A DNA stretch of 64,000 bases, from positions 62,001 through 126,000 of the forward strand of contig CACRXP010000612.1 in NCBI GenBank assembly GCA_902702965.1. The letters are read 5' to 3'. Origin of the DNA: Spirometra erinaceieuropaei (Eukaryota > Platyhelminthes > Cestoda > Diphyllobothriidea > Diphyllobothriidae). The notes under the pieces were generated by a model. It worked only from the letters and a program-made list of their open reading frames with translations. It was not told where the DNA came from and did not search any database. Positions 33,500 to 45,440 of this stretch are shown here, one piece after another. A program made the translations under genes and the position numbers. Position 1 is the stretch's first letter; each line of letters begins with the position of its first letter.

Positions 33500-34500
33500 A
33501 ACAATATTTATCTCAGTTGCCTTTGCGAGATACTGAATTCGTCATGACAAGGCAACATCCCTGACATAAAAGACTTAGAATGCTCGAGAATTCAAGTCAT
33601 GTTAGGCGATTGCAAATACATCGGAACGTTCTCCGCTGAGGGTCGACGACATACGTCTATCAGCGCAAGTTCTATATGGTGGTGTAATCACAGGTACTCT
33701 TCGACAAGGAAAACAAAAATGGTGTCACAAGGACACCTTGAAGGACTCACTGAGAGGACTGCAGATCGAGCCGGCAACCTGGAAAGAACTAGTGCGAAAC
33801 ATACTGGCATAGTGGAAACATTGAAGACCGGTGCACCTATGTAAGAAGGAAATGGGATGGTCAAACGCAAACCCAAAAGGGGCCTCAATGCCAACCGTCA
33901 TCCTCGCCCACCATACACACGGTATCAAAAAAGGTTTCTGGACACCAGTCTCGTAGAACGTCTTCTGCCCCAATGCGTTATCAAAGGGACATTGGGTACT
34001 CCGTCTGCTCCCGTCCATGTCGCAAGCCCTTTGAATACGGCCACCTGCGCCACCGCTAACCACATGGTTGCGCCCAGACGCCACAAATCACCGACAACAT
34101 CCACACCGCCCTTACCTCTGCGTAGACCAGACGACCAGCTGCAGCAACACCACGACATCGCGCACCCCTCCCAACCATGAGACGACATCCGACGTCCCAT
34201 CATCTGCTGCCGTCACCACAGGCATCCCCACCCCCATCCATGTGGGCTTGGCTCATATCAGTCCTCATTGGGGTGATAGCTTTGCCTTACATATTGACCG
34301 AATTGGTAAATTGTAAATCCATCGGACATAGGTTGGCTAACCAGGAATTGGAGCGCTACCTATACTCGCTGCATTCGCCCCAACTGCACTCATTGCCCCT
34401 GCGCCTACAGACAGCGCATAGGCCTATTTGGCCACATGCGCATTCATGGAGACTGCCAGTTGAACCAAATCATCCCGCCTTTCCAAACCAGCACTAGCTC
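33500..34500 (+). pseudogene. RTE-like LINE C-terminus with C2H2 zinc finger (unit B)
   Basis: Paralogue of 24240-25200. The segment 33599-33841 encodes the post-RT part (RTSAKHTGIVETLKTGAPM) and differs from unit A at only about two of 232 bases. A Pro/Thr/Ser-rich linker follows. The last C2H2 finger is intact in spacing (codons 34384-34446: Cys-x2-Cys-x12-His-x3-His, ending GHMRIH). Frameshifts and stops interrupt the rest. As in A, no RT precedes it. Confidence 0.75.
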
Positions 34501-35150
34501 CACACAGCAGCGAGCACTAGGTTTTTATCTTTTCACGCATCTGGAAAGTGCGTTTCTTAATTTCTTCATGTGGCTCCTCTGATACAGGTGTGATCGGAAT
34601 CTAAGACAGTCACGGTACAGCATGCGCGTTGGCTTGGAAGGCTGTCGACGGACGTCTCAAATCAGCCTCCGCAGTTTTCAAGTTGTGTGTTTGCGGGGAG
34701 TGACCAACGATCATCTGAGTGTCCGGCGACCACACTGTGACTTCTGGCACTATCACGCATGTGGGAATGATAATGTGAAGGCTTGTTGGTAATGCGTCCA
34801 AGTCTACGACTGGCGGTTTACCCTGTCATTAAACGGTGACGGTTCAGACTGAGTGCAGTGCGGCGTGTCACCCTTCTGGGCCTTAAAGACTTTGAGCGTC
34901 TGCTACGCTATGAATAACAAACCGTCGCCCTCGCTGAGTAAAATGCGTTGGCGGTTCTCTGACACGTGTTTACTCGCCGGTGGATGCGTTCAGAATTCCG
35001 CTGGGTGAACAGGTTGTGCGCAGAGGTACCCAGTCATCCTCGTCGTCTTTCTGAACCGTCGTGATACTACCGCTGGTTAAAATCCTCGTCGATTGTCTGT
35101 TGTGGACAAGCGGATGTTGTGGTACGTCTATGCTGGGGTACGGCCGTGAC
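34501..35150. other. LINE 3' flank, non-coding (unit B)
   Basis: Matches unit A 25201-25560 and includes about 230 extra bases (about 34885-35140) that A lacks, which suggests an indel between the units. No gene was recognised. Confidence 0.4.
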
Positions 35151-36140
35151 GGCCAACTGGCCCCTCGGCCACCTACGGCCCCTTCGACTATGTCCTGACA
35201 TAGGGTTTCGGTGGAGGGGAGAGATGAAAATTTTGGCGAGCGCTTCCGTACGTCACGAACGTTTTTGTTGGCTATCGGCCGCCTTTTTGCACCACTTGGG
35301 GTTGAAGTTGCATATACAGAAAAAGCAACCATCACGCGTCAGGTAATGCAACCAAAAGACCCGCTGCCACGTCAACAAACGTCTGGAGTCGTTTATCGGT
35401 TCTGGTGCAGTTGCGGACAAAGCATCTACGTCGGAAAAACCGAAAGATAGCTCCAAACGAGAATGGCCGAGCACACTGCAGCGGTGGGGAGAAATGACGC
35501 TAGCTCTCAAGTTGCGGCTCATTCGACGAGATCCGGTACACATTTAAATTCTATAAAACCGAAAGTATCGCCAGAAGTGACAACCGCGTGAGCCGTGAGC
35601 TGCTTGAGTCATTGTTCACAGGTCCTCATTTCGTTAACGAGTGCAACGAATTTCCCCTTCAATACTCGGTGCTGACACTTTGCCTAGGTAAAGTAATTAG
35701 TCACTCGGGAAGCGCAAAGTTGAACACTTTTCCCAACACCTGCGTCCGTGGATCAGATGGTTGAGCAGTCATCACACCAACACGCAACGCACGTTATCAA
35801 ATTGCAGCCAATACCGACGCAAATTTCGGCCATCAAGCAGTCATCACACCACGAACAACGATCCCTGATGAGGGGGGGGGGGGATGCCGTGAATATTCAT
35901 AGGTGTGCGGTAGCATGGCGACTACATCCTATAAATACTGCATCCCCATATGCATGAACCACCTGTATCTGCTTTTGTATCTGATGATGAGTTCGAGCAG
36001 GAATCCGAAACGTCAGGCTTATAAACCTCTTATCCCAGCGAACGTGTCTTCTTCTTCAAGACTGCTTCCTGGGACTCGTCTCTTCGCTTCTACTGGCAGT
36101 GCAGAAGCTTCTTCGCAAGTTTACTCCCATTTTTAACTAA
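35150..36140 (+). pseudogene. PLE alpha GIY-YIG endonuclease C-terminus and 3' arm (unit B)
   Basis: The frame 35211-35450 encodes the linker (APLGVEVAYTEKATITRQVM) and nuclease start (SGVVYRFWCSCGQSIYVGKT), ending at the same in-frame stop as unit A (35448-35450). The frame resumes with MAEHTAAVGRND and then breaks again near 35540. The nuclease C-terminus and arm follow (landmark GTGCAACGAATTTCC at about 35640), then a G run (35874-35883) and a hammerhead-like motif at 35977. The RT is absent. It faces the minus arm at 32880-33430. Confidence 0.8.
35977..36018 (+). ncRNA. Hammerhead-ribozyme-like motif (unit B, right arm)
   Basis: CTGATGA at 35981-35987, helix II from GAGTTC against GAATCC with a GAGCAG loop (one mismatch), GAAA at 36007-36010, CGTC, AGGC. 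Core bases are intact; helix I (GTAT with AGGC) is weak. Confidence 0.6.
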
Positions 36141-39100
36141 CTCACGCACCAATCACCGTCCTTAATTAACCTTGTTGCTCAGCACACGATATACATCATT
36201 GTTTTCGACGGACGGACTGTCAGCGTGATCTGGTTTTGGGTAAACTGTTAAACATTTTATAAATCACTGGAGGCACACAAACAGGTCTATGCGGACTCCC
36301 ATGGTTACACGGCAAATAAAGCTCTCGTTTAACGGTTTTAATGCCCACGCTGTGGAATGCGCATCGATGCGTTTAAATCAAGCATAACGAAATATCCTTA
36401 ATTTGAACTCATATTATCCAGCCTTTTCATCGCTCACGATGAATTGCGGATTTTGTTTACTGGGTGATGAATCGCCACGCATATATGTCCGCCCTTATGA
36501 TTTACCGGGCGTTTAAAAAAGTTAAAAGAATTTTGAACATGCAAGGAAACATAATAGTTTAAAACAAAATGGATATTGGCGTCCGGAAAACTGCGTCGTT
36601 GTCAATGAGACGGACAAAAGATAATAATCTCATGCATGAGGGAGTATTGACAGATGACAGAGACGATTGTGATATCCACCCTTGGCATACTAGATGCCGT
36701 CACGTGACCCTTCGAACAATTCCTTTTCTTTCCCAAACTGCGTCAGAGGCTACAGACCTACCAGATAATAATTCCCGAAATTTGGTACTCCGCTTAACAG
36801 TGTTATGAATCAATTAGTAAATCTAGGCTTCCTCACCTACCGCGGTTCCACGACCAATTAATATTCTTGCCACTTGATGTTAGTTACTCCCCTTACACAA
36901 TCGGCTCGTTGTTGATTGCAGTTGCAAAGGCCCAATTCGCAACGGGGCGTAAAATTTTAACAGATTTAAGGGACATCTGGAGTTCGCTTTATCGAGTCTA
37001 TGAATAATCCAAGAAGATGCAATTCAATGCAGTTCTTTAGCTTTTAGTTTTGCCAAAGTGATAGAGCAGCGTGTGCATGGATTTATCCCATGTCTACATA
37101 CGTCAGTCTTACTAAAAATGTCTACTGACAGGCATCTTACCGATAATGCTGCGTTTGGAGGTTTTGAGGGTTTTTGTCGCAAAGTTTGTAGTTTACTAAT
37201 ACGTCTTTTATCTGCGCAAACTGCTTACGGACACATTTGGACACAATGCTGAAAATTTTATGAATACTTCATAAGACCCTACGGAGATAGCCTTACGCTG
37301 AATTTACTCGGTGAGGAAGAACAGGAAGCGCCAGACCGACCACTCGACAGAGGTTCCCTCATTCCCCTCGAAGAAGTGGCGACTGAAAACGCACGCAGGT
37401 AAGACGTCCGTCCACCATCTCCCGAGAGGTTGAGTCAGCAAGAGAAGAGGAAAATCGATCAGCATAAGGCTGACCAACACAAGATGCCATTTGAAATTAA
37501 ATTTCTGATCAACTAAGTGCATTTTTCGCTTTGACAATGAAGAGCCCACCCAGCTCTTTACGACGTCAGCAGTTGATATAAACCTGTTTCTGAGAGAATA
37601 TATTCTTCAATTTTATAAACAATATTTGGAAAATGATTTCTTCAAACGACTTTATCGAGCCTCTGAATAATCCAGGAAAATGTAATTTATTCCGTGTCTA
37701 AATACGTCAGTCTTACTAAAAATGTCAACTGACAGGCATCTTGCCGAAAATGCTGCGTATGTAGGTTTTCAGGGTTTATTTCGCAACGCTTAGAGTTCAC
37801 TAATACGTCCGTAATCTGCGCAAACTATTTACGGACACTGTTGGACACAATACTGAAACTTTTATCAAGAATATTTGGAAACCGCTTTCTTCAACCGACC
37901 TGTATGTTACAAATATTGATTATGCCAGTATAATTATAAGCTCGAGTTGCTGGCCGGATAAATCTGTCACCGAAGTGCTAGACAGTTAAAATTATATTAG
38001 AACATAAAGGACTTTTTGTGTGGGACATCAGTTGGCTCAAAAAGAGGGAATTCATACCCGTGTGTGAACGCTTTTAAATTAAAGCAAACACAATATTCGA
38101 CAAAATGCATCTACTTGAATGGCATAAAAGAGGAAAAAGTGTCTTTAAAAAGGTGAATATAACAATTATCGCGGTGACTTCGCGTGCATTATTATTGTCA
38201 CGCTGATAAGAAATAACATTTAGGATTTACAAACAATTTGTTTTACACATTTCGTATATGGTCTCCAAACAGGTTTTGTAATTGGAAAATGTCAGCTCTA
38301 CGTCGATTACATACTCGCTAACTGCTAAAAATGGCCCGAGTGCACTTGCTGCTCTGTTAAGCTTAATAAGTAAGGGAATTTTAGACTTTAATATGAAGCG
38401 ACAGCAGGTTGAAATGGGGCACTCCGCGAGAAGCACGCATCCGTCATAAGTCTCCCCTGTCATGTTATTTTACTGCATATGCTAAATAGTAGTTTACAAG
38501 TGTTAATGCTGTTTTTGCAAAATTAGAAGAGGTGTTATGTAAATTGTCTGCAGGCCCGTAAGTGCCAGTAAGCATGCTAGTCCGATCAGATAGATGAGTA
38601 TTATCAAACATTGCTGGAGAAAAGACTTTCTCGCAAATTGCAACCCTAAATATGGGTAGACGATTAAGTGAACGCGCTGAAGCCTGAGGTGATTTTGAGA
38701 ACTGATGATGAAGCGATCAATCAGTTGTTTTGGACGCACTGCCGCATCTGCATTTATGCCATCACTTATCCTATACACTATCTTTACGTAACGCGCATGC
38801 TTATTTTGCTGCTAACATTCGCGGCCATTGTACCAAACTCTGGACACAGGGTTTCATATGACATCGTTTTAAATTTCGCCTCAATAAAAGAAAATTGAGC
38901 TGCATGCTACCGCATATGCTCATGAGATTATTGTAAGTCCGTGCGTTTACCTTCTTTAAGGATTCAGGCTTGATTTTTATTTAACTTAACTCATACGTCA
39001 AAAATGCCAATTTTATACCATCGAGGTGGTTATATGACTACGTAGTCCGAAAGAGGAAAAATTGTAGACTAATACAAAAATTTACTTATAGGGTTATAAC

Positions 39101-39720
39101 TATTAAATGCGTACGTGAAACCCAGATATGTTTTAGTCAGCACGCATTATTCAATCGTACGAATTGCCGCGAGTTAACATTAGCTTGACAGAAACTGAAC
39201 TTACGGTTATTTCCCGAAGTAAGATAGATAAGACGTTTTAATGGTGATTTGTAGTGTACTTGTCGTCATAAATCAGCAATATCCAAATGAGGATTTGCAA
39301 AACCGAGATTTTACTTCCGAATCACATTATAATCTAGTGGTTTGCTTGTAGCAACACTAATACACTCCATTTATGGTGCTGACACCGAAAGGAGTTAATT
39401 AAATGCGATATGCACACATTGATCTGAGCTGATCTTATGACGGAAATGAATAGTTTTTTTTGATAACAACCAGGTTATAGCCGTATACGACTGTAACATA
39501 TGACGCAAATTTCAACTTATCACTCTCCGGATCCGAGTGAATTTTGTTACTTCAAACATTTGCAGAAATATATTTTGTCCCTGAGGTCCGATTTGAAAAC
39601 ACTCCATCCAGGTATCTAACACGATCGGAACTATAACTATGCGGCCTTTGTTGCCTATTTGGACTTTCTAAATGTATGGCACTATTTGATATATTTTATT
39701 TTCGGTAAGAATCCAGAACA
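36141..39720. other. Long non-coding part of unit B
   Basis: Paralogue of 26546-30195, including the direct repeat pair (about 36985-37270 and 37650-37870) and the block at 37304-37549. No coding similarity was found. Confidence 0.45.
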
Positions 39721-40720
39721 AGCATCAACATTTGGATTTGACGGCAGCACTTAACTTTATGGGGCTACGCCGCTACGTTGACGATGTATTTGCAATTGTC
39801 ACCAGAAAACCCAATAGAACCACGCACTTGACTGCCATAGATCAAGCACACGCGTCGACAAGGTCATTTTACGGCGTTGAAACGACAGGTTTTCTGCATT
39901 GCCTAGACATCCTTCTGTGCAGATGTGCCGACGGCTGCATTCGGAGAAGCGTTTGTCGAAAACACACCTGGTCTGACCAACACGTAAACATACTCCTTCA
40001 CCAAAAATATAGTCTAATGCGCCGTTAACTTCCAGGTGGTAAATAATCTGTTAATATATAGCAAAGATGAAGAAGGTAGACGAGTCCAGGACCTGCTTCC
40101 CGAGAGCGGTATTCTGACAGTTTTGTTGTGAGTAATCTTGCCGAACGAACAAAAAACCCACCACACGGAGGGCGGAAATAGAAAATCTGTTTCCCAAAGA
40201 CCTGTCGGGTGAAATCCTAAAAAGAGGCTCGAAAAAACCGTTTCGCGGTCGTTTCCGGCAGCAAACGTTCAAGTATTTTTTTCGACCAACCCCTTCCCAG
40301 GTGGGGAAGCTAACAGCTCAAACCACATCCAAGTGCATTTACTTCTTTTTGTGCTCCTATGAAGCAGGCTATACGGGTGGTACGAGTCGGCAACTATCTG
40401 CAAGAATACGAGAACACCTGCCAGCGCGGCTGAGAAAAGGTGAAAGTAGGAGTATACACAGGTCCATCCTCGCACACATGGTTGATTCTGGACAAAGCGT
40501 GGAACTTAACGGAGCCTTTTGCATGTAATTCCCAATGTCTCACCTAACTACCCTAAGCAATTAGGCGAGCGCCTACATACAGAAGCGACTGCCACTAGGC
40601 TACGGAGGCTGGTCGTGTGTGCGTAGAAGAAACTCTTGCATGCTTTTTGTCTACCGTAGTCAAAGGTCGATAAACTGCATGTATGTATCTGCATCCTCAG
40701 TCCGCCTGCATTAATTTTCC
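39720..40720 (+). pseudogene. PLE RT palm plus GIY-YIG endonuclease (unit B end and beyond)
   Basis: The open stretch 39732-40028 encodes FMGLRRYVDDVFAIVTRKP with an intact catalytic YVDD (39774-39785), then DQAHASTRSFYGVETTGFLH and CIRRSVCRKHTWSDQH. The linker SNLAERTKNPPHGGRK follows in another frame (about 40130-40175). The nuclease is at 40301-40528: KCIYFFLCSYEAGYTGGTSR, in which the YIG triplet is YTG (40370-40378), then RIREHLPARL and SILAHMVDSG. It resembles the gamma lineage (IYSFTCYCRAEYIGRT) but is clearly diverged. A C-terminal tail (RLHTEATATRLRR type) continues to about 40690. Frameshifts separate RT, linker and nuclease. The segment after 40218 lies outside the A/B duplication. 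Confidence 0.8.
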
Positions 40721-41900
40721 CTACCATATCCATTTCTTCCATATATTTTAATAAGTGCTCATACATTGCAGTGTCAGGTAGCTGTTTTACTGTTTTGTTC
40801 CCTATTATTTTTGAGCATGTTTATATTTGTGCCAGTTTCTGAGTGCCGGGCTGTTTTTTCGTTAATGTATGGCCATCTTGTGATCAAACGACAAGCAAAT
40901 GGGCTTTTAGACTTTACGAAGCTGCAACAACACATATATGACTTCTTGGTCTTTGAGTCCCCTTAAGCGACTATTTGAAAATGAAATAGTCACGCGTCCC
41001 TAAAGCTATTAATGCTGTGGTTTTTCAAAAAACAAAAACGATTTTTTGCAGATTAGACAGACCCATTAACGGCATGTGATTTTAAGGCGGATGATCTATG
41101 TATGACAGTCTTTACTTCACAAACGAATCCATTTATTTGTTAGCCTTAATAAAACTTTTATTCAAACCTCGGCCGGCTGAATCTCAAAATGAGAATAGAA
41201 TGAATGATGGAAAGCTATTCTGTATACCTAGTGATCGGACACTTCTAGTCTTTGCTCTTGCAGTAAAGCTTGTAAGGGTCGGATAAATGCCCTCAAGCAT
41301 CTGTGGCATACAAAGGATGCCCACTTAGTGAATTTAAACGGTTTTAGTGTGACGCGATAATTTCCTTTTGGTGCTTCATCGTACAAGGTTGTGTCGTCTG
41401 TTGTAGACGGTCTGGTGCATTATCTACAATGACCTCAGCTCAACGACGATCCTTGTAGATATTTGATGCTTATTATTTGAATCCTCTTGTTTAATTTCGA
41501 TTGCCATAGTTCATTTTGTTAAAACTTTTTCGCCAGAAAAACAAATTAACCAATTAGCAATACTTATTTCGTCATTTCTCTATGCATGCATAAGCGCCGC
41601 CCGTAAAACCCCTATTACCACTTTTACCTCTAAGACAGGCACCATTGGCTGGTCTTGTGTGTTTGTGACCCTTCACATAATCTTTGCCGTAAAGCCTAGC
41701 TTAGACCAGATAAAACCTAAACTGCCCTTCACATTTAACAACATAGCTACGACGATGATCTCCAAAGCATTCAACATGTTTGCGCAACAGTATCTAGACA
41801 CTTTATGTGGGCGAATTTATAAACAAAAAACAAAACGGTCAGATAGTGTCTGTTGAATAAATCATGATAGGTTAGCGACAAAGCGGCTAAAACGAAATTT
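40553..41900 (+). repeat. Tandem duplication, copy 1 (with the empty site for E1)
   Basis: Matches copy 2 (41950-44290) after removal of E1. It starts with the PLE nuclease C-terminal tail and runs through a block of unknown sequence with landmarks CACCATTGGCTGGTCTTGTG (41641 onward) and CAACATGTTTGCGCAACAG. At 40931-40940 it reads CACATATATG uninterrupted, the pre-insertion state of the site occupied by E1 in copy 2. Confidence 0.85.
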
Positions 41901-41944
41901 CACGTCAGATGCTGATCGCGGAATTTGATAAGTCACAGCTAGGT

Positions 41945-42289
41945 GTAGCCTTACTACCCTAAGCTAGAGGAAGAACGCTTACTTACAGAAGCAACTGCCA
42001 TTAGTCTACGGAGGCTGGTAATGTGGGCACGGAAGAACCTCTTGCATGCTCCGTGTCTACCGTGGTCAAATGTCGATTAACCGTACAACTGTTTCTACGA
42101 TTCTGGTCTACCTGCAGAGTCCGGTGGTTTTTTGGTCCCTGTTATTTTGGAACATGTTTAAAATATTTTTTGCCAGTTTTCAAGTGATTGACTGTCTTTC
42201 GTTAATGCATGGCCATCTTGTGTTTGCTGTCGGTAGCAAACGGCAACAAAATGGGGCTTTTAGGCCCTACGAGGCTGCAAAAACACATA
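41945..42289 (+). pseudogene. PLE nuclease C-terminal tail, second copy
   Basis: Encodes YPKLEEERLLTEATAISLRR and ARKNLLHAPCLPWSN, matching the PLE gamma C-terminus (HPKLFGQRLLATAEAAAIRV, AQKNFVQASQLPW). It is the counterpart of 40553-40690 within the tandem duplication. No nuclease core is present in this copy. Confidence 0.7.
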
Positions 42290-44290
42290 CAGTACGTGGG
42301 CTAACTCATGAAATGTCAACCGAATTCCGAAATGCGTTTTCATTTTGAAAATATTAATTACTTAGTGTTGTAAAACGTATAATTATGAATCGTAATTCAT
42401 AAATGTTTCAGTTACCCGACAATGCCGGCTTTCGAATGAACTTCTTTTCGGCTGCATACAGGAATAACAGTCTGTAAAAAATGACTAATTATGTAGCATG
42501 CATTTTTGAGATTGAGTTTCGATGCACTTAGAAAGTAAATTATATTTCATGAAAAACATGCATAAAAATACTCATTGTTTACTCATTTGGTAGAAAATTA
42601 CGTTTACTTTCAATTTTATTCTCGAAGAAAGGGTTTCATTCGGCTTTCAGAAACTTTTCCATTTTCCGAATAATGTTGAATTCGACCTGCCGATACACTT
42701 GCATTCAGGGTTTTCAAATTACAAGCCATGCATTTTTGACGTACGGAAAACCACACATTTCCCTACGATGTTGAGAGGAAGTCATAAGGAGTTCATAAAT
42801 GTAGCGGCAGATTTGAGCCATATTGTTAACGTTGCAAGCAACACTGGTAAATGCAGAGACATGAAACTTTATGAACGACCATTTCACATTATTAAAAAGC
42901 TTACAATTATAATCTTGTTTAAGTCCAAATTATACCCTTTCTGCAGACGTACTATTGGATAAAGACGTTATTTTCTATCGACTGAGTAAACGAATAATAT
43001 TTTTATACATGTTTTTCACGAAACATAATTAAAATTGTAGGGGCATATCAAACCAATCACAAAAATGCAGGCTAAATAAGCAGCCATTTTTTACAGATTG
43101 TTGTTCCTGCCTGCAGCCGAAATGAAATTTGATCGAATGGCGGCATCCTAAGATAACTAAATTATTAAAGAATCATGCCGCTAGGCGGATGGTATTAATC
43201 TTTAATTTTATTAGATTTTATTTATCTTTTTCTAAACGAAAACCTATTTTGGAATTTCAGTAGACATTTCTTGAGTTAGCCCACCTACTCTATATGATAT
43301 CTTCGTCTTTTAAGTCCCTAAAGCGATTTTGTGCGAATGATAATATCACGTGTCTTTTAGGCACTTAATCGCATAGATTGTCAAAAAGCAAAAACGCTTT
43401 CTTACAGATCAGGCAAATCTATTAACAACACGTGATTTGAAGTTGGATGATAGATGTATGACAGACTTCACTGTACAAACGAATTCCTTTATTTGTTAGC
43501 CTTAAAAAAATCTCAAGTCACACTCGGCCGACTGAATTGAAAAAGGAGACTAGGATGACTGATGGAAAGCTAATCAGTATACCTGAGAAACGGACACTTC
43601 TATTATATGTTCTTGCAGTTAAGCCGACAGAATTCGGTTAAAGGACTTCAAGCATCTGTGGCATGCAAGGAATATCCACTTTAACTATTTAAGTGGGTTT
43701 TATTGCGACTCAATTATTTCGGTCTGGTGTTTTATCGTACAAGTTTGGGTCGTCTTTTGAAGACGGTCTGGTGCATTATCTACAGCGACCTGAGCATAGA
43801 GAATTCAGAAACGAGTGTTTTAGATACTCGATGTTTATCCTTCAATCGTCCCACTTAATTACGGTTACAATATGTCAATGCATTAAACATTTTTCTTTTG
43901 AAAAAAAAGAGTTCACCACTTGTTAATACTTATTTTGTCATTCCCCCATGCGTACATAAGCCCCGACCGTAAAGCCCCTATTACCACTTTTACCTCTAAT
44001 ACAGGCACCATTGGCTGGTCTTGTGTGTTTGTGATCCTTCGCATAATCTTTGCCGTAAAGCCAAGCTTGGACCAGACAAAACCTAAACTGTTTTTCAAAT
44101 TTAGCAAGATAGCTACAACGGCGATCTCAAAAAGCATTCAACATGTTTGCGCAACAGAGTCTAGACGTTTTACGTCGGCAAATTCATAAACGAAAAACAA
44201 AACTGCCAGTCGGTGTCTGTTGGATAATTCATGGCAGGTAGCGGTATAATGGCTAAAATTTAATTCAACGTCTGATGTTAATTGCAAAAT
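41950..44290 (+). repeat. Tandem duplication, copy 2 (interrupted by E1)
   Basis: The flanks 41950-42289 and 43291-44290 together match copy 1 (40553-41900). The offset in the second half is about 2366 bases against about 1395 in the first half; the difference is the length of E1. CACCATTGGCTGGTCTTGTG recurs at 44006 onward. Confidence 0.85.
42290..43290. mobile_element. E-family element copy E1, complete, TA-flanked
   Basis: A 1001-bp element. The left terminus CAGTACGTGGGCTAACTC and the right terminus (read inwards) GAGTAGGTGGGCTAACTC begin inverted arms of about 380 bp (42290-42670 and 42910-43290). It is flanked by TA on both sides (42288-42289, 43291-43292). The paralogous copy 1 shows CACATATATG without an insert, so the insertion duplicated TA. 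TA target and CAGT-type ends fit a Tc1/mariner-mobilised MITE. There is no transposase. The interior (landmark TACGGAAAACCACACATTTC) is shared with E2. Confidence 0.85.
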
Positions 44291-44539
44291 TTGATCGGTC
44301 ACAGACATAGAAGAACCAGATCATTGAACAGACATCACTGTTAGAAATATCTTTTCAGTTTTGTCCGACTGGTTCAATTTATAAACTGGGACATTCAGTT
44401 AAAATAGTACTGTGGACGGCTTTAAGTTCAGATAAAGCGATATGATAACGTTTAAACTGATACCAAAACGACAACGGGTTTGCGCATATCACCGGGTCGA
44501 TTTGGTCTGTCAGGTGTATAACACATGAGCAAATTAGAA
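44291..44539. other. Interval without recognisable gene
   Basis: AT-rich, with no similarity recognised. Confidence 0.3.
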
Positions 44540-44850
44540 AATATGCACAGTGTTAACGTACGACGGATTTTCTAACCAAAAAAGTGTTAATCGAAATTTC
44601 AAAATGCGTTTGTGACTCAAAAAGATGTCTTATGTGGTATTCTAATGGTAATATCTAAGCAAAACAATCCCATAATAATTAAGTTGCACCAGGATATCAG
44701 CTTTCGAAAGAAACTCTTGTCGGCTGCATACAAGATTACAGTGGGCAAAAATGACTACTTGGTGCCACTAACTGTTCTAATTGCCTTTTGATATCCTTAT
44801 AAGTTCAAATACATCTCTTGGAGATTATGCATAAAAATACTCATTCTCAA
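44540..44850. mobile_element. E-family fragment E3
   Basis: Left-arm landmarks of E2 occur in order: AAATTTCAAAATGCG, GCTTTCGAAAGAAACTC, GGCTGCATACAAG, AAAAATGACTAC and TGCATAAAAATACTC. It stops where PLE alpha 3' sequence begins (about 44855), so it was truncated by, or recombined with, that element. Confidence 0.65.
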
Positions 44851-44854
44851 GGAC

Positions 44855-45045
44855 AAAGGGAAGGGAGCCGTAAATATTCAAAGGTATGCAGTAGCATGGC
44901 TACTGCATCCTATAAATACTGCAGCCGCATGTGCATGAACCACCATTATCTGCTTATGTCTCTGATGATGAATTCGAGTAGGAATACGAAACGTCAGGCT
45001 AATAAAGCTCTTGTCCCAACGATCGTGTCTCCTTTTTCTTCTTTA
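44855..45045 (+). mobile_element. PLE alpha 3'-end fragment with hammerhead motif
   Basis: Matches the arm of unit B (landmarks GTAGCATGGC, CATCCTATAAATACTGCA, CATGAACCACC) through the hammerhead-like motif and the following GCTCTTGTCCCA. It has no coding sequence upstream, so it is a solo 3' end. Confidence 0.75.
44958..45000 (+). ncRNA. Hammerhead-ribozyme-like motif (solo PLE end)
   Basis: GTCT precedes CTGATGA (44962-44968); helix II GAATTC/GAATAC with a GAGTAG loop; GAAA at 44988-44991; CGTC; AGGC. Helix I GTCT with AGGC pairs over 4 bp with one wobble. Core bases are all intact; helix II is partly damaged. Confidence 0.65.
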
Positions 45046-45089
45046 ATACTCATTCTTTTATTTCTTTGAAAGAAAAATACCTCTCTAGA

Positions 45090-45440
45090 TTTTATATGTA
45101 AAGCAAGGTTAAAAGCAGGTTTATGAAACATTGCCAAATATGCGATTGTTTAGGACCATCAAATGCCCGTTGTTATAGCAACGAGTCTCTGTATTTATAA
45201 GTGTTGATTGTAACTACTACGATACGCTTAAATCCACTGATAAGTTTTATATACGTCAATAAAATGTCTTCTTAAGACAGCAACCGAATAATGAATTTTC
45301 GGTAGGGAAAAAATAAAGCATCTAGATTTGAAACTTTTAATGCGAGTGTACAAGAAGACCTTGTCCAAAGGTATTCGAGAATTTGAAAATGTAGTAAAAT
45401 TGAATTTTACACATTTTAAACCAATATATTGAAGAGAACG
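45090..45440 (-). mobile_element. E-family fragment E7 (interior, reverse orientation)
   Basis: Similar to E4 interior in order: ATGCCCGTT, GTCTCTGTATTT, CTTAAATCCAC, a GTAGGGAAAA block and a TTTGAAACTTTTAATGCGAG block. Termini could not be found. Confidence 0.45.

Larger units (their letters stand above)
32582..40218 (+). repeat. Segmental duplication, unit B
   Basis: Paralogue of unit A (23447-30705). Homology begins at a short TCC run (32582 onward), exactly where A has its long CTC microsatellite. It continues through the LINE, PLE and non-coding blocks to about 40218, where A ends but B runs on into PLE nuclease sequence. B keeps about 165 bases near 33270-33440 that A has lost. Confidence 0.9.
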
